From the NCBI GenBank assembly GCA_937892995.1, contig CALBJS010000332.1, positions 1-15,277 of the forward strand: a stretch of DNA of 15,277 nucleotides, written 5' to 3'. The DNA comes from an uncultured Peptococcaceae bacterium. Its GTDB lineage: Bacteria > Bacillota > Desulfitobacteriia > Desulfitobacteriales > Syntrophobotulaceae. The position numbers were made by a program, and so were the translations under genes. Every line of letters begins with the position of its first letter. The first letter of the stretch is position 1. Positions 7,951 to 14,935 of this stretch are shown here, piece after piece. Under the pieces are notes generated by a model. That model did not search any database. It was given only the letters and a program-made list of their open reading frames with translations, and was not told the DNA's origin.

Positions 7951-8604
7951 CAACTTCATCCCATTGATGATGAGTTCGAACTTTATACCAAGAAATTGAG
8001 CTGCCCGACGGCATAAAGTCATTCTAATGAGGAATATCTCGAAGTAATCCATCACAGAACAGATTGAGTTATCGATCTGGAGTTCCAGTGATGCGGTTTT
8101 CTCTTCTATGTCTAGTGTTATTCCGGATTCTTGGACAGCATAGTTAACTCTGTCGTGGATATCGAAGGTTGTAAATTCAGGATTACGAACCCTACTCCGT
8201 CGTACATCACTTTTGTCGGCCAAAATAAGAGCGGCAGCTATGGAATTAACAGGCATAGATGTTGCTTCATCATGGTTTCCTATCGCTGAGATAACAGATG
8301 CTATCTCATTTTGATCCATTTTCATTTCATTGAGTATTTCAAAAGCCATCAAGGCTCCACTATGAGCATGGTCGATCCGGTTGATGACATTCCCTATATC
8401 ATGCATAAAGCCCGCTATACGAGCCAGTTCGATATCTCTTTCTTTAAAGCCTAATAGACTTAATATCCTTGCTGCATTTTCTGCACTTTTCAACGCATGC
8501 TGGAGAGAATGTTCGGTATAACCCATAACCCCCAAGACATCATTGCCTCTTTCGATTAAAACCTTGATCTTGGGATTTTCCCTTATATCTTCAAATGTTA
8601 TCAT
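7945..8604 (-). CDS. HD-domain protein, putative metal-dependent phosphohydrolase
   Basis: A 219-aa soluble protein. HD-superfamily metal ligands are visible in order: His36 (LQHALKS), His68-Asp69 (GFMHDIGNVINRIDH), His111-Asp112 (GNHDEA) and Asp130 (ILADKSD). The spacing fits an intact HD hydrolase fold over residues 30-135. The C-terminal third (140-219) has no motif I recognise. HD proteins hydrolyse nucleotides, cyclic dinucleotides or other phosphoesters; the substrate here cannot be deduced. The GYP motif of c-di-GMP HD-GYP enzymes is absent. The ATG at 8604 has AAGGAG 14 nt upstream, a rather long spacing, and no better in-frame start is seen. The 3' end overlaps the thiamine-binding gene by 6 bp, tail to tail. 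Confidence 0.83.
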   Translation of the reverse strand: MITFEDIRENPKIKVLIERGNDVLGVMGYTEHSLQHALKSAENAARILSLLGFKERDIELARIAGFMHDIGNVINRIDHAHSGALMAFEILNEMKMDQNEIASVISAIGNHDEATSMPVNSIAAALILADKSDVRRSRVRNPEFTTFDIHDRVNYAVQESGITLDIEEKTASLELQIDNSICSVMDYFEIFLIRMTLCRRAAQFLGIKFELIINGMKLL

Positions 8605-8773
8605 AGAAAAACTAGAGCTCCTTTCTCCAGCATCGCTGAAGTATCTATTACTCGAATTATCTTTTTTATTATGCCTTCAAACTAATATAATATATCCTAT
8701 GGCCAGTAAAGCACAATGCCATTCTCAAGGATAGCAATATTTGATGATATAAATAATTATTAGTGGAATTGCT

Positions 8774-8829
8774 AAAAAGAAGGCTCCATGGAAGCAAAAC
8801 TTGCCTCTTTGAACGCTGGGCTAGTCTAG
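8774..8829 (+). pseudogene. Decayed 3' fragment of a second thiamine-binding gene
   Basis: This stretch repeats the 3' end of the gene at 7654-7950 (compare 7898-7946). From ATG 8788 it encodes MEAKLASLNAGLV and a stop, against MEAKLASLNAKL and a stop in the intact gene. Most differences fall at third codon positions. Just 5' of that ATG, one base is missing relative to the intact copy (GCTCC for GCCACC), and similarity fades further upstream. It is best read as the remnant of a paralogue or of a duplication that also involved the HD gene interval. Confidence 0.65.
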
Positions 8830-8864
8830 TAGCAAGGGATTGAAAAACTGTTACTGAAAGAATC

Positions 8865-8885
8865 GCCCAATTATAAAAATTGGGC
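8865..8885. terminator. Hairpin, possible weak terminator
   Basis: GCCCAATT (8865-8872) pairs with AATTGGGC (8878-8885) around ATAAA. It lies 35 nt after the stop of the pseudogene fragment, so it may be the old terminator of that gene. There is no T-run on the plus side. Confidence 0.4.
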
Positions 8886-9328
8886 ATAGGCATCTGAAGA
8901 TTATATGCAGTGTAATTCTATGAATAAAGCAAAAGATAAGAAATGCATGAAGGAAAGCAGCTACGGAAATTTACATTGCAGGATGAAGCGAATATATTAA
9001 TACAATTCTACAACATTGGGACTAGCTTATTTTTCATACCCTAATTTAGAATATACTGCTACCTTATGGTTAGGGCATAAGTATAATTTGAATAAACGGG
9101 CTGCCATGACCACTAAAGGAAAAACGGTAAGGGTTAATGCTTAAATCTTTTCATTCTTCAGCTTTGAATTCCAGATTTAGTATAAAAATAGTTTAAGTCA
9201 GATACTAAGGTTGGTGAGGAGGAAAACTCCAAAAAAAGCGATAAGAAAGTTCCAAACAAGTTGCCCAGCTGTAGAGAAAGAGCAGGTTGCTACCATAGAC
9301 CAGGTAGATTATAAAGTCTAATGGGTGT
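8886..9328. other. AT-rich intergenic stretch without an intact gene
   Basis: No complete gene with a ribosome binding site is seen. A start-less open frame at 9001-9144 (plus) reads as a 47-residue C-terminal-like tail ending TTKGKTVRVNA. On the minus strand, 9195-9320 gives hydrophobic peptide in two overlapping frames (LVYGSNLLFLYS and, frame-shifted, NFLIAFFGVFLL), as a broken membrane-protein gene would. Both are too short to assign, and I treat the stretch as probably decayed coding DNA. Confidence 0.4.
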
Positions 9329-9370
9329 TTATGCCAAATATTGCACAACTTAGTGCAATATTTGGCATAA
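9329..9370. repeat. 18-bp perfect inverted repeat
   Basis: The left arm 9329-9346 (begins TTATGCCAAATATTGCAC) is the exact complement of the right arm 9353-9370, with a 6-nt loop AACTTA. It lies about 300 bp upstream of the sigma-54 promoter. Neither side has a U-tract, so an operator or activator site is at least as likely as a terminator. Confidence 0.8.
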
Positions 9371-9431
9371 TGCTGATACATAGGATTAAATTGACCAAAC
9401 ATAACTGGATAAGGAAATTAACAAATTATTC

Positions 9432-9450
9432 AGTGTAATATTTTGCATAA
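9432..9450 (+). repeat. Third, diverged copy of the 18-bp arm
   Basis: AGTGTAATATTTTGCATAA matches 9352-9370 of the preceding inverted repeat at 17 of 19 positions, in the same orientation. It forms an isolated half site 80 bp downstream. Confidence 0.6.
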
Positions 9451-9529
9451 GTAGTTTAGAAAAATCTTTCTAGGCTGCTTATTTTAATGTATAAAGTTTA
9501 AATTAAAAATAAAATTGGGGCGAGTTTAT

Positions 9530-9588
9530 AAACGTAACCTTGGCTTGTACTAAACTTGAAAAGCTTAGTACAAGCCAAGGTTACGTTT
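9530..9588. repeat. 24-bp perfect inverted repeat upstream of sigma-54 promoter
   Basis: The left arm 9530-9553 (begins AAACGTAACCTTGG) is perfectly complementary to the right arm 9565-9588, with an 11-nt loop. Its centre is about 115 bp upstream of the predicted transcription start, the usual range for an enhancer-binding-protein site. No T-run follows on the plus strand (GTCTAGGGG). Confidence 0.85.
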
Positions 9589-9646
9589 GTCTAGGGGAAA
9601 GGATAAGCACTTTCTGAAGTGTTCTTTATATTTTAAACAAAGAAGT

Positions 9647-9662
9647 TGGCATGTTATTTGCT
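9647..9662 (+). promoter_or_regulatory. Sigma-54 (RpoN) -24/-12 promoter
   Basis: TGGCATG-TTAT-TTGCT differs from the consensus TGGCACG-N4-TTGCW at a single position. The invariant GG (9648-9649) and GC (9660-9661) are exactly 10 bp apart. Transcription would begin near 9673, about 200 nt before the CoA-transferase start. Such promoters need an AAA+ enhancer-binding activator. None is encoded in the window. Confidence 0.75.
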
Positions 9663-9672
9663 TAAATACTTA

Positions 9673-9874
9673 ATAAACCTAGCGTTAATTCCAAACACGC
9701 ACAAACATTAAAAAGGAGGTTCGTATATAAAAAGGACCACAAATTAATTTTCAAACAGGTTTGATTTATCGACTTAAAAAGCATTTGGAAAAGGGGGGTA
9801 AAGAAGCGTAAATAGCTAAATGAGATTTAAAAAAGGGCTTAAACCGAAATTATTTTTGATAGGAGGTTATAGGT
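9673..9874 (+). other. 200-nt leader with orphan Shine-Dalgarno sequences
   Basis: The predicted leader of the operon contains a perfect AAGGAGG (9713-9719) with no ATG, GTG or TTG at usable distance, and an AAGGGGGG run (9791-9798) also without a proper start. The true ribosome binding site AGGAGG is at 9861-9866. After the first site the frame stays open for only 14 codons. A small inverted repeat TCAAAC/GTTTGA lies at 9751-9764. No known riboswitch is recognised. Confidence 0.45.
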
Positions 9875-11179
9875 TTGAACAGATGGACCGAAATGTATAA
9901 GGAAAAGCTGACTACAATTGAAGGTGCCATAAATAAAATAAAGAACGGCGACAAGATAATGTCTTCTATTGGCAATGGGCAACCCCGGGGGCTTTGCACG
10001 GAATTGGCTAAGTTGATTAAGCAGGGGAGCCATCGGGATTTATACTATTTCAATACTCTAAATGTCAATGCCAATGCACTGGCTATGCCTGATGTAGCAT
10101 CTCTGCACCACTACTGTGATGCTTACGCCACTCCTCTGCCCCGCAAGATTTTTGCCGAAGGAATTGGGGAATACTATTGTGCTATGTTTTCAGACGGTGT
10201 AAGAATACTTAGTGGACGATTTGATACTGTTTTCTGTACAGTATCCCCTATGGATAAACATGGCTATTTTAGTTTGGGTATGAATCCGGATTATACTTTT
10301 GGGGTAATAAGAGGTTCAAAGAAAAGAGTTTTTGTGGAGGTTAACGAAAAATATCCAAGAACCTGCGGTAATAATTATATTCATATTTCGGAAGTTGATA
10401 CTATTGTAGAAAACACCTGGGATCCTGTGGCGGTACCTGTTGCACCCCCAAGTGAAATTGATATGAAAATCGCCGGCCATATTGCTGAATTGGTTCCTGA
10501 TGGGGCTTGTCTTCAGTTAGGAATCGGGGGAACTCCCAACGCAGTCGGAAAATTGCTCGAAGACAAGAAAGATTTGGGAGTCCACTCTGAAATGATTTGT
10601 GATGCTTTCCTGCACCTTTATAAAAAGGGAGCCCTTAATAACAGTAAGAAGAATTTCATGCCCTACAGAGGGATTGGCACATTTACTTTTGGCAGTAAAG
10701 AACTTTATGAATGGGTGGCCGAAAATCCCGGACTGGAGATGTGGGGATCGGAATTTGTTAATGACCCCAGATCAGCCTCAAAAAATGACAATCTGATAGC
10801 TGTAAACGGAATAGTAGAAGCTGATCTCACAGGGCAATGCGTCTCTGAAGAAGTAAACGGCAAAACCTATTCCGGACTTGGCGGACAACAGGATTTTACC
10901 CTTTCAGCCTGGTACTCGAAGGGCGGAAAAGCCTTTTTGACCTTGCCTTCTACGCATAAAGACAAGGATGGCAAGCTGGTTTCCAATATTGTGCCCAAAG
11001 TCACAGGTACGGTAGGCATGAATATGTGGAACACCCATTATATTGTTACGGAGTACGGTGCTTTTAGCGTCAAAGGTAAAACAGTTCCGGAAAGAGTAAA
11101 GGGAATTATCGGGATAGCTCACCCTGACTTCCGCGATGAGCTTACCTTTGAAGCTAAGAAAAGGAAACTTATAATTTAA
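9875..11179 (+). CDS. Acetyl-CoA hydrolase/CoA-transferase family protein
   Basis: A cytosolic 434-aa enzyme of the acetyl-CoA hydrolase/transferase family (Cat2, AbfT and butyryl-CoA:acetate transferase relatives). It moves CoA between acetyl-CoA and another carboxylate through a glutamyl-CoA intermediate. Visible motifs are FVEVN (153-157), the glycine-rich GIGGTPNAV (216-224), HSEM (237-240) whose Glu239 fits the catalytic Glu of AbfT, GLGGQQDF (334-341), and IVTEYGAFSVKGKTVPER followed by IAHPDFRDEL near the end. Where relatives often read SDG after HSEMF, this reads CDAF, so substrate choice may differ. TTG 9875 is the start, with AGGAGG 8 nt upstream. It is first in the operon with two acyl-CoA dehydrogenases, so it probably activates the organic acid they oxidise (or releases the product of reduction). 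Confidence 0.9.
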   Translation: MNRWTEMYKEKLTTIEGAINKIKNGDKIMSSIGNGQPRGLCTELAKLIKQGSHRDLYYFNTLNVNANALAMPDVASLHHYCDAYATPLPRKIFAEGIGEYYCAMFSDGVRILSGRFDTVFCTVSPMDKHGYFSLGMNPDYTFGVIRGSKKRVFVEVNEKYPRTCGNNYIHISEVDTIVENTWDPVAVPVAPPSEIDMKIAGHIAELVPDGACLQLGIGGTPNAVGKLLEDKKDLGVHSEMICDAFLHLYKKGALNNSKKNFMPYRGIGTFTFGSKELYEWVAENPGLEMWGSEFVNDPRSASKNDNLIAVNGIVEADLTGQCVSEEVNGKTYSGLGGQQDFTLSAWYSKGGKAFLTLPSTHKDKDGKLVSNIVPKVTGTVGMNMWNTHYIVTEYGAFSVKGKTVPERVKGIIGIAHPDFRDELTFEAKKRKLII

Positions 11180-11215
11180 CAAGAGTCAAAAACCTAAATA
11201 AGGAGGAGTTTTTCA

Positions 11216-12382
11216 ATGGATTTTAATTTAAGTCAGGAACAACAATTATTGCATGATACTGTATGGAAATTCACCAAAAAGGAATGGGAGCCCAAAACAA
11301 TAGAAATCGATGAATCAAACAGGTTTCCTATGTGGCTGTGGGAAAGGTTCCGCGAACTAGGCTGGTGCGGTCTAATGATTCCTAAAGAATACGGGGGAGC
11401 AGGCTTGTCTCTTCTGGATACTTGTATCGCCATTGAAGCGGCTACCCATGCCGGTGCTGATGTTGGATCTGCTCTGGCCTGGGCCTCCCACTTATCAATT
11501 GGCAGTATTCCCCTTCTGGTTTGCGGGAATGAACAACAAAAGAAAAAGTATCTGCCTAAATTAGCCAGCGGAGAGTGGATGAGCTGCTTTATGCTCACTG
11601 AACCTAACGTAGGCTCGGATGCCACAGGGGTCGAAACTACAGCAGTCCGGGAAGGTGACTATTATATTATCAACGGCACTAAGACTTTTATCACCAATGC
11701 TCCGACGGCGGATGTCGGTATGCTTATGGCTTCGACAGACAGAAGCAAGGGGGCTAAGGGGCTGACCGCTTTCATGGTGGATATGCATGCTCCCGGAGTT
11801 ACCATAGGAGAACCTTTTGATAAAATCGGGCCGCGTGGTTCGGAACAAGCTGAAGTTCATTTCGATAACGTCAGGGTTCCGGTAGAAGACCGCATCCTGG
11901 AAGAAGGAGAGGGTTTTATTAAAGTAGGAGTGCAAAATCTGGAATATGAGAGAACATGCTTAACTTCTATTTGGACAGGCACTCTTGGCTATAACGTTGA
12001 TTTGGCAGCTAATTATGCTAAGGAACGCAAGCAGTTTGGCAAGCCTATAATCCAGTATGCTCAAATCAGAGAAAGAATTGCCCAAATGAAAATGGAATAT
12101 GATATCTGTAAATTATTGATGTATAAAGCTGCTTCTAAAAAAGATTCCGGTGAACAGGCACCTCTTGAAGCTACGGAATTTAAGGTGTTCGTGGGGCAAT
12201 GCGGGATTCGCAGTGCCAGTGAAGCAATTCAGATTTTTGGAGGCTACGGCCTGATTAAAGACTATAAGATTGAACGTTCCTTAAGAGACGCTAAACTCGG
12301 CCAAATTGGAGCTGGCACCGAACAAATGCTTATGGAGATTATCGCCAGAATAACTACCGGAACCAGGTCTTTAACTATTTAA
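11216..12382 (+). CDS. Acyl-CoA dehydrogenase, IVD-like catalytic base position
   Basis: A 388-aa FAD enzyme that forms a 2,3-double bond in an acyl-CoA and passes electrons to ETF. Family motifs are TEPNVGSDA (128-136), NGTKTFITN (153-161), RKQFGKP (271-277), QIFGGYG (339-345) and RDAKLGQ (357-363). At the MCAD-type catalytic position, usually Glu in EGT, this protein has Ala366 (IGAGT), as isovaleryl-CoA dehydrogenase does. Glu245 in LEYERT aligns with the alternative base of isovaleryl-CoA and long-chain dehydrogenases (Glu254 and Glu261 in the human enzymes). A branched or bulky acyl-CoA substrate is therefore plausible. AAGGAGGAG precedes the ATG. The gap from the CoA-transferase is 36 nt, consistent with one transcript. 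Confidence 0.93.
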   Translation: MDFNLSQEQQLLHDTVWKFTKKEWEPKTIEIDESNRFPMWLWERFRELGWCGLMIPKEYGGAGLSLLDTCIAIEAATHAGADVGSALAWASHLSIGSIPLLVCGNEQQKKKYLPKLASGEWMSCFMLTEPNVGSDATGVETTAVREGDYYIINGTKTFITNAPTADVGMLMASTDRSKGAKGLTAFMVDMHAPGVTIGEPFDKIGPRGSEQAEVHFDNVRVPVEDRILEEGEGFIKVGVQNLEYERTCLTSIWTGTLGYNVDLAANYAKERKQFGKPIIQYAQIRERIAQMKMEYDICKLLMYKAASKKDSGEQAPLEATEFKVFVGQCGIRSASEAIQIFGGYGLIKDYKIERSLRDAKLGQIGAGTEQMLMEIIARITTGTRSLTI

Positions 12383-12426
12383 ATCTAAAAGTTGCAACTG
12401 GTAAAATATTTTGGGGAGTGATATGT

Positions 12427-13569
12427 TTGGATTTTAAATTAACGAAAGAAGAACAGCTTATCCAAAAAGCGGCTAAGGAATTTGCTGAAAAAATGCTGGA
12501 TCCTATAGCTGAAGAGATTGACAGGACAAATGAGGTTTCGCCGGAAATCATTAAGGGTTTGGGGGAGCTTGGTATGTTTGGTATTCCGCTTCCCGGGGAG
12601 TATGGCGGCGGGGAAGCCGGTCATCTTAGTTATGTTATGGCTTTAGAACAATTATCTAAATCCTGTCCGGGAATTTGCATGATCATATCGGTTAATACCA
12701 TAGGGCTTTCGGTAATTAATGCTTTTGGCACCAGTGAGCAGAAGAAAAAATATTTGCCGGAAGGAATTACCGGCCAGAAAATACTTTCTTTTGCTTTTAC
12801 GGAGCCGGGTACCGGTTCAGATCCCAAACAGTTAAGTACCACGGTGACGAAAGAAGGAAATTACTACGTCCTAAACGGAACCAAGAGATTTATAACCAAT
12901 GCAGGCTATGAAGGCCCTATGGTCGTTATTGCCAAAGAAGCCGATACAGGTAAGGCTAGTGCTTTTATTCTCGATAAGTTCTGCGAAGGGTATTCCCTGT
13001 CCGAACCCTGGAATAAAATCGGGGTACACGGCGGCTTATTGTATGATGTTTATTTTGATAATGTCAGGATACCTGAGGAAAACATGCTGGGCAAGAGCGG
13101 GGATGGTTTCTGGATACTCAAGATTGCTATGGTATACGGCAAATTAGGTTTAGCAGCGTTGTTCCTGGGACTGTCTTTGGCTGCCTATGAAGAAGGGTTA
13201 AACTATGCCAAGCAGAAAACCCACCGGGGAGAGCCAATAGCCAGTAAGTTCCAGCAGGTTCAACTTGCTATTGCCGATATGGCGATGAAATACGATGCTT
13301 CCAAATGGTATACTTATCATTTTGCCTATGCTGTTGATCATTATAAAGATCCTATGCTGCTGCTTAAGGAAGCAGCATTTACCAAACTTTTTGTTGTAGA
13401 AACAGCGGTGGATATTGCTCGGATTTCTATGGGTATTCATGGCTCCTATGGTTTGATGAAGGATTATAAAATTGCCCGGATCTGGAATGATGTTATTTTC
13501 GGGCCGCAGGTGGAAGGTACGGTTAATGTCTTGAAAGTTTTGGGAGCCGGAGTAATTCTGAATAGTTAG
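12427..13569 (+). CDS. Acyl-CoA dehydrogenase, MCAD-type base, divergent FAD contacts
   Basis: A 380-aa second acyl-CoA dehydrogenase. It keeps TEPGTGSDP (125-133), NGTKRFITN (150-158) and the MCAD-type base Glu363 in VEGT. Positions that normally contact FAD across the subunit interface have changed: the RxQFG motif reads KTHRG (264-268), the QxxGG motif reads GIHGS (336-340), and the RDA arginine is Asn354. At the IVD-type base position it has Gly. This pattern complements that of the preceding dehydrogenase, so the two may assemble together. Start: GTG 12418 overlaps the Shine-Dalgarno GGGGAG (12413-12418) and cannot be used; TTG 12427 is 8 nt after it and gives MDFKLTKEEQ, parallel to MDFNLSQEQQ of its neighbour. 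The gap between the two genes is 44 nt. Confidence 0.9.
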   Translation: MDFKLTKEEQLIQKAAKEFAEKMLDPIAEEIDRTNEVSPEIIKGLGELGMFGIPLPGEYGGGEAGHLSYVMALEQLSKSCPGICMIISVNTIGLSVINAFGTSEQKKKYLPEGITGQKILSFAFTEPGTGSDPKQLSTTVTKEGNYYVLNGTKRFITNAGYEGPMVVIAKEADTGKASAFILDKFCEGYSLSEPWNKIGVHGGLLYDVYFDNVRIPEENMLGKSGDGFWILKIAMVYGKLGLAALFLGLSLAAYEEGLNYAKQKTHRGEPIASKFQQVQLAIADMAMKYDASKWYTYHFAYAVDHYKDPMLLLKEAAFTKLFVVETAVDIARISMGIHGSYGLMKDYKIARIWNDVIFGPQVEGTVNVLKVLGAGVILNS

Positions 13570-13582
13570 TCTTTATAGTTAG

Positions 13583-13614
13583 TCTTTCAGCAGCCTGCCC
13601 AGGCTGCTGAAAGA
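13583..13614 (+). terminator. Strong hairpin inside the operon, before fixC
   Basis: A 14-bp perfect stem (13583-13596 with 13601-13614) and GCCC loop lie between the second dehydrogenase and fixC. The following sequence TTGAAAACA has no U-tract, so read-through is expected. It could be an attenuator or a transcript-stabilising element. A partial tandem repeat (AGTTAGTCTTT) precedes and enters it. Confidence 0.5.
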
Positions 13615-13648
13615 TTGAAAACAAATATAGACAAGGTGCTGACGTTAT

Positions 13649-14935
13649 ATGGAAAAATTTGATGTTATTATAATCGGAGCAGGGCTGGCGGGCCTTGCGG
13701 CAGCCTATACTCTGGCCGGTGAAGGGCTGGAAGTATTGATACTGGAGCGCGGAGATTATGCAGGGGCTAAAAATGTAACCGGGGGTCGGCTATATATTAA
13801 CCCGGTGCACGATCTCTTCCCTGATCTCTGGGCCAAAGCCCCCCTGGAGCGTTTTATCGCTAAAGAAGAGGCTTGCGTAATGGCCGGGGAACGGTCAGTC
13901 ACCTTTAGCTATAGCGGAGGAGAGCAGCGGGAAGAACCTTATCAAAGCTACAGTATTCTCCGGGCTAAATTTGACCGCTGGTTTGCCAAACAGGCTGAAA
14001 GAAAAGGAGCCATGCTGGTAACCAAAAGCAAGGTCGATGATTTATTGATAGAAAATGGGAAGATAGCCGGCGTCAGAGCTTCCGGTGATGAACTGAGAGC
14101 TGATGTTTTAATTGCTGCCGATGGGGTTCTGTCGCTAATCTCAGAACAGGCAGGTTTGCGGAAACCTGGGAAACCCCTTAACTTCGCCGTTGGTATTAAG
14201 GAAATAATAGAAATTGATGCGAACTGCCTGGAGGAGCGTTTTGGCTTGGAAGGGCAGGAGGGTGCTGCCCGTCTCTTTTTGGGTGAAATTACTAAGGGCA
14301 GGTTTGGCGGCGGCTTTCTCTATACCAATAAGGACAGTATTAGCCTGGGTATGGTTTTAGGGATAAAAGACCTTATGGAAGTGGAACCCGCTATTGAAGC
14401 ACCGTTTCTTCTCGAACAATTTAAAGAACGTTCCGAAGTTGCCCGTTTGATTAAAGGGGGTAAAACAGTTGAGTATTCCGCTCATGTTATTCCTGAAGGG
14501 GGTTATAAGGCCTTAAGTAAGCTTTACGGAGATGGTATTTTAGTAGCCGGAGATGCGGCCGGGCTCTCGCTAAATCTAGGTATTACCGTAAGAGGCATGG
14601 ATTATGCTTTGGCTTCCGGCTATTATGCCGCTCAGGCCGTGTTAAAAGCCAGGCAACTGGGGGATTACAGTGCACAAACTTTAAAAGTGTATGAAGAGTT
14701 GCTGCAGGAAAACTTTATTTTAAAGGATTTTCTTAACTTCCGGGAGGCTCCTCAAGTTTTGGAAAATTCCAGATTTTATAATTATTACCCCGAATTGCTG
14801 GGTAATATTTTCAGGGATATTTATACAATACCCAACGGTACAAAAGAAAAGCTTTATCAGACCGTTAAGCAGAGTATAAGCATGAGGGAGATATGGTCCA
14901 TGTTTAGGGACGCCAGAAAGGTGATGAAGATATGA
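13649..14935 (+). CDS. fixC: FixC / ETF-quinone oxidoreductase flavoprotein
   Basis: A 428-aa FAD protein of the FixC/ETF:quinone oxidoreductase family, which transfers electrons between ETF and the quinone pool at the cytoplasmic membrane. The N-terminal Rossmann motif is IIIGAGLAG (7-15), followed by LERGDYAGAKNVTGGRLY typical of FixC. A second FAD signature near the middle reads ILVAGDAAG. The usual iron-sulfur domain is absent because it is a separate protein, FixX, whose gene overlaps this one by 4 bp (ATGA). The start ATG has AAGGTG 10 nt upstream. In an anaerobe the quinone would be menaquinone. As part of a FixABCX-type set it might instead take part in flavin-based bifurcation; the window does not show enough of ETF to decide. 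Confidence 0.93.
   Translation: MEKFDVIIIGAGLAGLAAAYTLAGEGLEVLILERGDYAGAKNVTGGRLYINPVHDLFPDLWAKAPLERFIAKEEACVMAGERSVTFSYSGGEQREEPYQSYSILRAKFDRWFAKQAERKGAMLVTKSKVDDLLIENGKIAGVRASGDELRADVLIAADGVLSLISEQAGLRKPGKPLNFAVGIKEIIEIDANCLEERFGLEGQEGAARLFLGEITKGRFGGGFLYTNKDSISLGMVLGIKDLMEVEPAIEAPFLLEQFKERSEVARLIKGGKTVEYSAHVIPEGGYKALSKLYGDGILVAGDAAGLSLNLGITVRGMDYALASGYYAAQAVLKARQLGDYSAQTLKVYEELLQENFILKDFLNFREAPQVLENSRFYNYYPELLGNIFRDIYTIPNGTKEKLYQTVKQSISMREIWSMFRDARKVMKI

Noticed and set aside
8669..8893. Minus-strand open frame of 74 residues
   Set aside because: It covers the antisense of the decayed thiamine-gene fragment and the hairpin, lacks a ribosome binding site, and has no recognisable motif.
9205..9402. 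Minus-strand open frame of 65 residues
   Set aside because: It runs through the 18-bp inverted repeat and lacks a Shine-Dalgarno site. Only a part looks membrane-like, so it is treated as a possible remnant and not as a gene.
8774..9590. CRISPR array or insertion sequence in the gene-poor stretch
   Set aside because: There is no regularly spaced repeat series and no transposase. The repeats are single inverted pairs and one extra half copy.
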